A stretch of DNA of 64,000 nt, taken from positions 12,738,501-12,802,500 of the forward strand of contig NC_073337.2 in the NCBI RefSeq assembly GCF_027580225.2, read 5' to 3'. The translations under genes were made by a program, and so were the position numbers. Positions within the stretch are counted from its first letter, which is position 1. Each line of letters opens with the position of its first letter. The notes below the pieces were generated by a model. It had not been told where the DNA came from and made no database searches. It worked only from the letters and a program-made list of their open reading frames with translations. This document shows, in pieces, positions 1 to 29,800 of this stretch. The stretch comes from Misgurnus anguillicaudatus. Lineage: Eukaryota > Chordata > Actinopteri > Cypriniformes > Cobitidae.

Positions 1-54
1 TAAGTCTGGATTTCGAATCACCCAGTTGTGCTTTTAGTAATCTTGAATAATTAT

Positions 55-292
55 GGGGTGGTTTCCCGGACAGGGATTAGCTTAATCCAGGACTAGACCT
101 TAGTTTAATTAGGAAATATAACTAGTTTTAAGAAACATACCTTACTAAAAACATGACCTGTGTGCATTTTAAGGCAAAACAAAAGGCACTGATGTATTTT
201 AAGATATGTCAGTGCAAGTTGTTTTCAGTTTGGACAGATCTTCAATTTTTTTAGTCTAAGACTAGTCTAATCCCTTTCTGGGAAACCGCCCC
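55..292. mobile_element. Foldback MITE, ~238 bp
   Basis: The ends are inverted copies of each other: GGGGTGGTTTCCCGGACAGG at the left and the complement of CTGGGAAACCGCCCC at the right, with a second pair of complementary blocks (GACTAGACCTTAG and CTAAGACTAG) just inside. There is no open frame. The organisation fits a short non-autonomous fish DNA transposon. It lies in kif21a intron 1. Confidence 0.75.
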
Positions 293-330
293 AAAGTGTT
301 CATGTTGACTTAATCTCAGGCTATGTTTAC

Positions 331-742
331 TAGGGCTGGGTATTTGGTGATTTGATTCTTTTTTTATATTGTTAAAATTCTATTCGATTTCGATTCAGTC
401 TAATATTGGTTCGTTATCAATATTTTATTGAAAATGTTAATTTTGCAGACATGGAATTTATTTGATGTGCTGTCACATTAAGACTTAGAGTAATACACAG
501 ATCCATTATACTGTTACACATGCATTTTTATGGCAATTTTTAATGCCTAAAACACGTGCAAAGAAAAACTTTAGTGACAATGTAGCACTGGCCCGTTCAT
601 GTTTGCCCCGGGCTATTGCGCTATACAAGCCCTGCCTGAAGTAAAGCACGCACATTAAGAATCGATTGTGGGATTTCCAAATCAATATTGTGTTGTTCAA
701 TTGAAGATCAATCTAAGAATCTATATTTTTTACCCCGCCCTA
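331..742. mobile_element. Non-autonomous hAT-type element, 8-bp TSD
   Basis: The element starts TAGGGCTGGGTA and ends TACCCCGCCCTA, imperfect terminal inverts. It is flanked by exact 8-bp direct repeats atgtttac (323-330 and 743-750). An 8-bp duplication with short TIRs is the hAT superfamily signature. No transposase frame is present, so this is an internally deleted copy. Confidence 0.85.
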
Positions 743-750
743 ATGTTTAC

Positions 751-2131
751 ACAACAACAATGTAGTGAAAAACTGAAAAGGTTTTCCTTTGCGTTAATGA
801 AAAATGTTACACACAACAACGCTGTCAAAAAGATCCATGTTTACACTGATCTGCAAAGATGACTAAATTATGTCATCTGCATTAGATAAATACTCTACCA
901 TGCCAAAATATATATAAGTATGCAATGTCCGGATCTACTCAGCAAACGTATATTATTCCTGTAAACGACATTTCTATAACATAGGATGGCAATCTGCTTT
1001 TATATGGCTTTGTAATCAAATTATAATAATTAAAATGTTTAATTAAAAATCACACAGAACATTAAAAACCCTTTAAAAGCAGTTTGTAGATCATTAAAGT
1101 AATTTCTCGATGTTCACAATGAAACCTGCACCTGTTTTAATACACTTAAAGTTCTCTCTCCTTCCTTTCAGTTTATGTCAAGTTGTCATAAGCAAACAGG
1201 AAGTATTCATAGCAATGTGACAGTAGAATAAAGAGGTGGAGTGAATGACATTAGGGTTTAAGTTCAGACGTTAAGCAAACTAAGCTGCAGGTCAAAGTCT
1301 GTCAACTTCAGTAACCAGAGATCCTTAGGCCTATCTGAACAATGAAACTTGAGCGTACAGACAACCTTTGTTTTCAACAGAGCCCTTCTTCAACCTTAAA
1401 AAGAAGCCTTCAGCGAAACTCTGTCAGTCTGAGCACAAAAGGACGTGTTTAACAGAGGCATTATCAGACATACTTGAGCTGGATTCACTATCTGACACAA
1501 ATGCAAATGATTGTTAGATATACTCAATGAGTAGGCTACACATGGAGCAAGCAAATAAGACATTTGAATGGCATTAAAGATGCTTTTGGAGATTTAACTG
1601 CGCTGAATTTAGACTAGAGCTTCATCATGGTGGTCTAGATGAGATCATGCACATGCATTAATTATAAATAAATAAATATACCTAAATTCTAAATTCATAT
1701 AATGATGTGGTCCCGTGTTTTTATCAGCAATACTTAAATTAAATGTGCACAAAAATATAGCCTACTGTAAAATATTGCGTCTTTACCTGATATGTACTTC
1801 TGTATGTTATTCTAATATTATCTGCTGTTATCTAAAACATACGAGGTAATGTTTATAATTACAATAAGGCCTTAGAGGCTGCAATCTAAAAAGTAAAGTA
1901 AAGTAAAATAAAAGCCTTACACACGCGCACATAATCCTATCTAACCACTATGTCTTAAATGATTATGTAAACATAATGCGCTAAAGCAAAACATACAGTG
2001 ATGTCGTTGTCACTGGGCCCTACAGTATGATGATATTGTAGCAGGTACATTAGAGGCGGGCCCATATGAAGCATCGTCCAATACTCCATTTGCACTCCTG
2101 TAAAGTATATCATAAATTCAAATATATATAC
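751..2131. other. kif21a intron 1, no recognised feature
   Basis: AT-rich sequence between the hAT copy and the kif21a donor site. I found no second kif21a exon on the minus strand and no convincing repeat family. Reading frames here are short and lack codon structure. Confidence 0.6.
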
Positions 2132-2175
2132 CTGACAGCCACGCGCACTGAGCTCTCATCATGTCCCCCAGACAT
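2132..2175 (-). CDS. kif21a: kif21a first coding exon (kinesin family member 21A), partial gene
   Basis: The minus-strand ATG at 2175 opens MSGGHDESSVRVAVR, where the last codon is split by a donor AG|GTATAT at 2132/2131. Human KIF21A opens with a short variable stretch followed by DESSVRVAVRIRP, so the conserved part is the start of the kinesin motor domain (first beta strand). The 44-nt exon is 14 codons plus two bases. KIF21A is a plus-end kinesin-4 family motor that restrains microtubule growth, especially in axons. The rest of the motor, coiled coil and WD40 region must lie off the left edge. Its position next to abcd2, in the same orientation, matches human chromosome 12 and is strong independent support. 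No second exon was found in 1-2131. Confidence 0.88.
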
Positions 2176-2480
2176 GATCCCGTTCAGGACGCACGGGATA
2201 AATATAGATGATTTTCCTTCTCTTGATCGGCTTAAGCAGCAGACGAACACAAAGCGTCTCTCAGGGCGTCTATTCTGCCATCATGAAGCGCGAATTATCC
2301 ACACCGCTGCTTTATCGCCATTAAAATGATAAAAAGACTAAACAAAACATCGGACAATCGGCGAAACACTGAACGATGACTGACTGCTCCAGCAAACACG
2401 TTATGCGCCCTGAGGAGAGGCTCTCCCTCAGAGCGTGACGTCACCGATTCACGCCCGCCTCACGGCACGTTAGGTCACGC
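2176..2480 (-). promoter_or_regulatory. kif21a 5' UTR and CpG-rich promoter
   Basis: Directly upstream of the kif21a ATG the base composition changes from AT-rich to GC- and CpG-rich (for example the CGCCC, GCGTGACGTCACCG and CACGCCCGCC blocks at 2400-2475), as expected of a CpG-island promoter. The transcription start cannot be fixed from sequence. The boundaries are approximate. Confidence 0.6.
2436..2443. promoter_or_regulatory. Full palindromic CRE (TGACGTCA)
   Basis: A perfect 8-bp cAMP-response element lies about 260 bp upstream of the kif21a ATG inside the CpG-rich block. CREB/ATF factors bind this site, and CpG-island promoters often carry it. Binding here is inferred. Confidence 0.55.
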
Positions 2481-4367
2481 CCCCTCTACAGAGACAACAA
2501 AGGTGACTGAATGAATTCTGTAAAGGTTAGAAAAGCGCTTAGAAAGTAAATCGTTAGGTTCTTATTATTATGACTACGATAAAATTATAATGTAATTAGG
2601 TGTTCTTAAAGAATATTACAAAAAATAAAATAAAACAAAATATGGAGGCACATTACGGACAAAATAAACAATTTAAACTAGATATTATACACTAATTGAA
2701 AAAGCAAAACAAAAATAAGTCGCAATAAATTTAAAACACAGAAATGTGAGCATAAACAGATACTTACAAATTTTATAATAAAGTTGTATTTATACTCTAT
2801 TTATTGCAACGTTTCGTTATTTATATATTGATTTAATACTGTCACGCACAACAGTGCATCGATTTAAATAAAGTTAAAACTTGTATAGAGCGCCTCCATC
2901 TGGACAACGTGCAGTAACTGCATCCAACATTGGCTCATGTCGAGGGCAGACACATACTGTAGGAAAGATATAATACAGATATACATGCAGACAGAGATAG
3001 ATCACAACTAAATCATAGTCTGTCACTTAATTTTGTTTACAGGCTGTTTTTCCATTTTATTGATTGTTACATACTTGACAGTCAAGTCTCATTCACATAA
3101 TTAAGTATACATATTTCCATTAAAATCCAAACAGGTTTAGAAACAACCTGACAGGCATGAATTCAAGTTAAAGTTATGTTTTTGTTTGGTTATGTTTGTG
3201 TTTTTTTTAGGTAAGATTACAGTACAATTACTTCTATAACTCAAAATTTTAGTGCCCCCCCAAAAAAAGAGTTCAGATACACCTTACAGGTCAGCACCTT
3301 CCATACATAATAATAAGTAATAAGGGATATTAAAGAGTATTAAAAGTAGTAACATTTCTGGGATGATTGCAAAAGCAATTCGCTGATATTTATCTGATGC
3401 ATATCCTTTATACAAGTATAAAAGTAAGGTAGCTATCCAGATCCAGTTCTTGCTATTTAAAAAAAACCTGCTGTAGTCTTTATATCTGCTTGCAAAGAAA
3501 ATACATTGTTTCCTGCTGTCTTTCTCAAGCTGCCAACCACAAGTACAGCTTTAAAATAAACTACACTACTAAAAATGAAACTACAAATGCATTGTAATGA
3601 AATTACAACAGTGTATTACTAATACACTTAACACAAAAACATATCACAGCTATGTTAGACAAAATTCACAGTATATCAGTCTGAAAAGACTAATGTGTAC
3701 AATACATTGCCAAATAAATAATACAACCTAACATGGGATAGTAAAACTGAGGAAAAAATACAAAACAAAATGACTAATATGGTCTTAGTTTAGTCACGTG
3801 ACTCAGGATGTACATCACACATTCTCAGTTCGTTTGTCTTGCTCCGTATGTGGACACCATCTGCTGCGTCCTGTGGAGTCGGTGTATGTATTCAGCATAT
3901 TGTGTTTGTTCAGAAGACTAGAAACAATAACCTATTGATATCTCTTCTCTCTATCTCTTTCAGTAGCTTATAGTTTAAAAGATTGTTTTGTGAATGTCCT
4001 ACATGATAAAAAATTGTCTTATTGGTTTTTCCACATGATTTTCCAAATCGCTCCAGGTAAACCATTTATAAAACGTTCAAAGTAAAAAAACATAAAAAAT
4101 ATTATAACACTTAAAAGTATCTACCTACGAGAATTAATTCAAAAGAAACAATGTCAATTTGAACTACATGTGCTATTACACAAGGATTGATAAAGTGCTA
4201 ACAAATAAAACAAAAACAAGGTAAATGTTCTATATGTTTTTACAATTAATTTCAATATAGAGAAAAAAACATTCAACTATCGTTAATACACTTAGAATAT
4301 TAAATTCAAAGTTAAAACTTGAAAAGTACTGAAAAGTGTGCGTTCCTGAACATCGACCACTTTTCTC
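2481..4367. other. kif21a-abcd2 intergenic region and abcd2 3' UTR
   Basis: No coding exon is visible. The sequence is AT-rich. The first AATAAA on the minus strand after the abcd2 stop is at 3061-3056, which would give a 3' UTR of about 1.3 kb. The rest is unremarkable spacer up to the kif21a promoter. Confidence 0.5.
3056..3061 (-). other. Candidate abcd2 polyadenylation signal
   Basis: Canonical AATAAA on the minus strand (TTTATT on plus). I saw no earlier canonical hexamer between the abcd2 stop at 4368 and this site. Variant hexamers closer to the stop could be used instead. Confidence 0.35.
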
Positions 4368-22753
<18,386 letters not shown>

Positions 22754-23793
22754 TTTTTGTCCTGGTTTTACAAAAATAAATGTTTTGCAATCTTTAGTCT
22801 ATGCCGAATTACATCCATAAGGTGCATTCAATAGAAAATATATACAGATAATTTATGGCACTGATGTTGAAACAGCACCGCTAGAGAACGTTTCCGTCGT
22901 TGGGGTTTCCTCATAGGCCGCCACGCCCCCATTGCATGCTGATTGGTTGCTGCACTTGACGCGTATAACGGATCGCTATTCACATCACATATGTATCTAT
23001 TTGTCTTTCTTGTTCACTTTATCATGGTTTGAAGTTATTCGTATATTCAATTTGAATAATGTTTAATAATTTAGCCGATTCTTTCATCCAAGTGATTTTT
23101 TCTTTAGATTTTTTTTAATTTTCCAACTTTTAATAAACTTTTTAAACGTTTAACCTTGGCTAACCTTTACATTTTTTTCAGGAAACCTATAAATGATCCG
23201 CTTTTATTAAGAGTATTATTATGGCTGAATCAAACCATAGCTTTTAAGGGTCAAATCAGATCTTAAAAGTTATCTAAAAAGGGACACCGGTTCATATTAA
23301 CTAATGGAAACATTTAAATGATAAAATATTATATAATAACATTGGTCATAAATTAATCAAACTTAATTTGGATGCTCCCTTACAAAAAATCCTCCAGGAA
23401 TGTGCCCGGTCCTGCAGGATTTTTTTTGCACGGGAACAAGCTAATATAATGTATTTAAAATATTAAGCAATATGTTGTGAACCAAATCTGTTTCTTCATG
23501 GTGAAAATATTATTAAAATATTTTTTAATCTAAAAAACAGCCTAAACCAGGTGACGTTTTGGTTGTTACGTCACAACAAGAGCCTGTCAAAAACAGTCAG
23601 TAGGCAGCAGTTTTGTCGCGCAGACGACGACTGTGCATTTACTACGTCTGCTTAATATTTATATTTTGGTAATTATTACCGCGGTGTTTTTAACGTAATT
23701 AAATGCTGAATTCGCTCTGCCAACATTTCATTCTCTACAGAAAGTGAAGCGAACCGTTTTCTCTTAAAATCACCTCAGACAAGAAAACTAAGA
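22754..23793. promoter_or_regulatory. Head-to-head abcd2 / redic1 intergenic promoter region
   Basis: The abcd2 and redic1 start codons are 1,040 bp apart and point away from each other. Near abcd2 there is a GC-type box CCACGCCCCC (22921-22930) and an inverted CCAAT box GATTGGT (22941-22947). Near redic1 there is a CRE-like TTACGTCA (23566-23573) about 220 bp before the ATG. The middle (23000-23550) is AT-rich. Whether the two genes share regulation is unknown; a metabolic gene and a meiotic gene would be expected to differ. Confidence 0.6.
23566..23573. promoter_or_regulatory. CRE-like site TTACGTCA upstream of redic1
   Basis: One mismatch from the palindromic CRE. CRE sites bound by CREM/CREB are common in germline promoters. 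The functional assignment is inference. Confidence 0.4.
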
Positions 23794-23816
23794 ATGAATT
23801 GGGTCGGAGGATCACG
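23794..23816 (+). CDS. redic1: redic1 exon 1
   Basis: 23 nt: MNWVGGS plus two bases; donor CACG|GTCAGT. The first seven residues match human C12orf40 exactly, which fixes the start. Confidence 0.9.
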
Positions 23817-26800
23817 GTCAGTAACCAACAACAAATCTTAAAACATATTATAAACTGACTTTGTTTTATTTTACAGTAGAAATGTAAAACTGTAAATAAA
23901 AAGATGTATTATGTTATCATGACAGTGTTGTATAAATGTCTGAACTACAGTAACCAAACCTATCTGAACTAACCCATCAGGAGCAGGTTTATGAAACACA
24001 AAGAAGACACCATAAAACAGAGGGTGAGAGAGTTAATTTCATTTTTATTTTATTTTACACTGTATAATGTTTTTGTGTGCATAAATTGATAGGGTTTGGA
24101 ATGGAGTTATGTTTAGGGAAAGTAATGTTATTGCTTTATGATGCCATATAGAAGAACCTTTACATCCGAAGAACCTTTCTGTTTCAAAAAAGGTTCTTTG
24201 TGGTAAAAAAAAGGTTATTTAGCTTATAAAAAGGAATAAAAATGTTTTTAACCCCTTAAGTGACGCAAATACCCTTTGGGGGGGAGTGAAAATGTGATAT
24301 ACACATTCAAATTAATATAACTCTGGCATTTTTTGGTCTAGAAGCCTAATCTTGGTCTTGTTTAAACACAAAAGTGCCAGAAGGTGAAAATATTAAATAA
24401 ATAAATTGTTATAGCAGTTTACATTTATTTAATGAATAAAAATAATTACATAACATATTAATTTAATAAATACAATTATACAAATTTAAATGTTTCACAA
24501 AAGCAAGAATGCAAACATGAAGCCATGAGTCTCATGAAGTTCTGATCCAAATTTCAAGTTAAAATCGCAAAAAATGAGGTTTGTGTAACACTTTTAGTAG
24601 TTTTACCAACAACGGCCACTAGGTGTCAACGGTTTGCAGCATACTCTTGTCACAAAATAATAAATTACTGTCAATGCATTATTATTTCTGCAAAAAGGTT
24701 TTGAAATATGAAAACTACATTCTTAGAGCTTTCCAACAATATATAGTTTGTCAACATTTTTGACGATTTATACTAGGATATACCGTGCCATTTTACAAAC
24801 TGACTCTCACTACATAATTTTCCATAAAATGGTAATGAAATATGAAAACTACACGCTTAGAGCTTTCCAAGAATATATAGTTTGTCAAGATTGTTTAGGT
24901 TTAGAACAGGGTATTAGTGCTATACATATGTAAAAACAAATTGAGTGCACCTGTGGCCGTGTGACATTTTCGAAACTGACTCTCACTACGTCATTATTTT
25001 CCCAAAATGGTGATGCAATATGAAAACTAGACTCTTAGAGCTTTCCAGTGATATATAGTTTTTCATGATTGATTAGGTTTAAGACAGAGTATTAGTGTTA
25101 CAAATATATAACAACATGTGGCCCCACCTGTATACCCGTGTCATTTTAGAAAATGTCTCTCACTATGTCATTCCTTTACCAAAATGGTGATCAAAAATGA
25201 AAACTACACTCTTAAAGCTTTCAAACAATATATTGTTTGTCATGATTGGATAAGAATTCACCTGCAAAACACTGAAGTAAACGTAGGCGTCCCGCTGGCG
25301 GGACAGCGACATTTTGCAGGATATAAATGTTTTGAGGCAAACTCTCTTGGTAATTGAATCAATTACTCTTCCTACATAATTTATTTTATGAAACACTGTT
25401 GAAATATGTATTCTAGAGGCTTAGACCTTTCCAACGATGTATAGTTTGTTGTGATAAACATAAAATTTACATGGAAAATATTGAAGTAAACTTAGGTGTC
25501 CCGCTCACGGGACAGCGCCACTTAGATCATTTGACTAAATGGTTCTTTGAGAAACCAAAAATGGTTGTAATGTTTAGCATCTTATTTTGTTTTAAGCATT
25601 TCTGTTGTGATTCCTCTGTCATCTCTAGGCTTTTTTTCAAAAACAAAGGATGAAGAAGTTTAAAAATGTTGACCCACAGACATCACCAAATGAAAACAAT
25701 GCTGCCAATGTGGACCTGCTGACATTATTCATTGTTAATCAGATTGCATCAAAGAAAAAGCACAATGGTACTGTAATCATTCTTAAAATTACAAGAAGGT
25801 TAGGACTCGTTTCCAAAAATAATTTGATGATTTGATAATAAGTAGCTAAATCCTTAAACCAGCATTCCAAACATGTTAAAAAGTTAAATGGTTTAATCTT
25901 TTATAATCTTTTAATAAAGTTTAAAATATAAGATCTTAAATTATAAGTTATCTTTCAGGCAAACCCAAAATGAATTTCTTTAATGCAAACGAGACCAAGA
26001 CAACATTGAACGAGGCCTTAGAGTTACCAATGAGCCCATGTTCTCCTTCAAACCTGGACCTTGTCACCAGTCAGCCACAATACAGGTGTAGCTCCTTATG
26101 TATGTTATTCAGTACTTGCATGCTTCTTAGTAGTTCATTATGAGTTATAAACATTTTTATTTATTTTGACAGTGCCCATGACAGTGATACAGTTGATACA
26201 CATGGTTTCAATATCAGAAAACACTGTATTTCTAAAGAATTTAAGTTCAAGCCGGTAAGGATGATTAAAAACTGCCCATACCTCCAAATATCCTGTATTT
26301 ATTTTGGTAGACTCTGACCTTCATATCATATATACTTCAAACAGCACTCTGCACTAAATAATCGATTGTTTATTTTTAGCTTTCACCATTGCTTGAATCT
26401 AACCTGTCCGACCTCAGTGGCTCAGAAAACCAACCTCACATCCAGAACACCATTAGCCCTTTTCCACCAACCACCGGCTCCTCAGAATCATTTCATATGC
26501 AACCCGGACCTTCATCACATGTCTCTTCCTCTCTACCATGTAGAGAAAATTCTGACTCCAACAGCACAAAGGTAACCTGTGCTCCTTAGACGGTTGTGTT
26601 GATTTCAAATCAGATATGATGCCACCGGTGTGTATACAAAACCATCAGAGAGAGCTAGTAAAAAAATCCATTGTGCTGTGCAAACATCTTTTAGTGGCGA
26701 GCTGCCACAAATAAATCAATGAATGGGAAACACTAAAGTTTGTTTTCAAACTTTATATCTCATTCAGTTATCATTAGTGTCAAAACCTAAACATCTGCTT

Positions 26801-29800
26801 ACATAAGAATATGGGTGTATTGAATAAATAATTATATGGTGTGAACTTTAATGTTTCGTACATTTTGGGTTATTAGGTGCAATGTGGGACTTTTAGAAGG
26901 ATCTTTTGACAGAAATGCAATAGAATATACATAACTATATTATCAGTGGTGTATAAAGATCTTACAGAATGAACTGTATTGTTTTTATTACGCCGCATTC
27001 ACGGTACATTCACACGGTGCGTAAGTGTTAACGCTTCCCGTTTACTTTTAATGGGTGACGTTATGCCAAACTGAATTGTGGATCCGTCGGCGCCGCGTCA
27101 GTTCCGTTTCTCGCAGCAGAAGTTGAACATTTCTCAACTTTTCAAGCGGCAACACATGCGTCAGCCAATCAGATTGCCTTATGCAAATAACCTAGGCAGA
27201 GCCAGTCAATTGCGTTTATGGAAGACCGGAGCATGTGCTGTGGCCACTGTGATTGGCTGTTGGCCACGCTTCAGACAAGCCTTAACGCTTTCGCCCCGTG
27301 AGCAATTTTTATCTACATACACCGCGAGTCTCCTTACATGGAAGTCGCCACCATGTTTCTACGGTAGCCCTTAACGGACAAACAGAGTGTTTTACAGAAT
27401 ATGTTTTTTCATACGTTGTCTTAGACGACATGTTTGTCATGTGGCATTTACTGTTAGCCTGGTCCAACCAGACACTCGTACAGAGAGTCTGGCCACGCTC
27501 CATTGCAAAGCGTTACTTCCGTTAAGGAGGGTCCTCTGTTGAAGTTTATAACTATTGGATCTGCCCAGAGTCACTCTGAATCTGCCATAATCAATCGCTA
27601 ACGTTTGGTCGTGACGTATATCATGCACCGAAACCGGCCGGAAACAACAAGTAAGAATAATCAGACAAACAAAACTTAGCAAACCTGGTTCTTGCTCCGC
27701 CTTTAACTTCTGTATATTCGACAGTTTTGCAACAACGGACCGAATAGCTTTTCTCACGTCTCTCTCCGCTGCCATTACTGAACTACAATTCAAACTGAGG
27801 CAGGACCTCAACGTCATCGTTCTTAGCCACCCCCATCTGTTCGCTGATTGGTCCTGCAGATTTTTGCAGAAGAAATAGAAACTCTAAAGAGCAGTCCCAT
27901 ACGTAGTACTGAAGCGAAATGAAAATTAAACGGAAACACGTAGGAGGGCGGAGCCAGGCTAATTTACTGTAGCTTCTCATTGCATTTCGAAATTGAGGTT
28001 GGTTGCAATTCACATTCTAACCGCTAGATGCCGCTAAAAACCCACATTACACCTTTAAGATAGATTGTACATACTTGTACACTATTAGGTTACAACCATG
28101 TTTAAAACAGATATTTTTATGCTTTAGGGGTCACCAATTTAAAATGACTAACTGTAAATGTTATGTTTCATTTAGTTTGAGCTGTTCTCCCAGCCAATGA
28201 CATCGGCTAATGCATGGACAGACGTATCGGGTGATGCAAATGGTTTGCAGAACAGCTCAGTGGCTGATATTCTGTTTGGGATCACATTACCAAAGTGGGT
28301 AAACTATCATTATCATTTAATGTCAATCTAAGTGCCATTAAACAGCAATGTCTAAGATTAGGCATACGGTATACTATCAGGTAGTAAAATACATTTTACT
28401 GTATTTAAAGGGATACTTCACCCCAAAATGAAAATTCTGTCATCATTTACTCACTCTTATGTTGTTACAAATCTGGATAAAATTCTTTGTTCTAATGAAC
28501 ACAAAGAAAGATATTTTGAGAAATGTTTGTAACCAAATGAATGAATGTTTATGGACCCCATTCACTTACATAGGAAAAAAGAATATGCAATTAAATGGGG
28601 TCCATGAATGGTTTGGTTACAAACATTTCTCAAAATATCTTCCTTTGTGTTCACCAGAATAATGAAATGTATACAGATTTGTAACAACATGAGAGTGAGT
28701 AAATAATATGGATAGTTCACCTAAAAATGAAAATTCTACCTAAAAATGAAAATTCTGTTATAATTTAATTATAACAGAATTTTCATTTTTAGGTGAACTA
28801 TCCCTTTAAAGACAAAGGTCATTCATTTTCACACATACTGTGTATATTTTTATTATTTGGCAGGACAGCAAATAACAATATTTAAAGTTTTCAGCATATG
28901 GGTGTTTCCAAGTGTTTTGAAACGTATTTACTTTAAAATGTCTTGGATCATAACAGTGAAACTACATCTAAAACACCTTTAAGGTGCATGTTATACATTT
29001 TATAGTATTTGTATGCCGTTTTCATAAAGAAAGTCGATTGAAAGCGACGAAAGAAATGGTGACAAGTTACTTTCCCCTATTTCTGTTTATGTCCCTTATG
29101 TTCTGTTTACATTGAACTACCAATCAATCTGTCACAGCACAGACACAGCAGAGCAGTCGGCATACTCGGGTTTGTATCCAGCCAGCCCTTTAAAGAGCAG
29201 TGAACAACTGGAAGAGCCACTGTTTATAGATTTCACCAACAGAGATCATAAAGGTAGAGATAAACAATTTCTTTCAGATAATCTTTTCACCCTGTTATGG
29301 TCTCTACTGATGCCTATATGGTTCCTTTATTAGAGGATTCATAGTCTTTAAGTATGAATATTTAGGATGAGTAAATATTGTATTTGCTTATTATTTAGTT
29401 CTCTTTGTCTGTGAGAAAAGCTAGCCATTATACAATGTAAGTAATCAGTTCAGTTTATGAATCTAAACAAGTTTTCCACTTTTAACTGCTTATAGAAAAT
29501 CCTTATGCTGAGAAAACAACAAACATCTTTTTGGAAACGTCATTTTCTTCCTCCACAAGAGTCCAGTAAGTGCTCAGATTTTTTGCTAAATAATGTCCTT
29601 TAAAAAAGCATAGTTTCTCTATGTCATTTTAATCGCCTCATTGCTTTCTTAGAAGAAACAGCGAGGGATCAGAAAACATGGACCGTGATGGGCACTTCCT
29701 AGCACAGGTATAATAAACAAAGGAAAAGTGTTGTGGGTAACGCATTACAAGTAACGCACATTACGTAATAATATTACTTTTCTTAAGTAACGAGTAAAGT

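Noticed and set aside
2066..2329. 87-codon plus-strand frame over the kif21a promoter
   Set aside because: It is antisense to the kif21a first exon and CpG-rich leader; no domain and no splice evidence.
24655..25510. CRISPR-like regular repeats
   Set aside because: Units are long, diverged and unevenly spaced with similar interiors, in a vertebrate intron; this is a tandem or transposon repeat.
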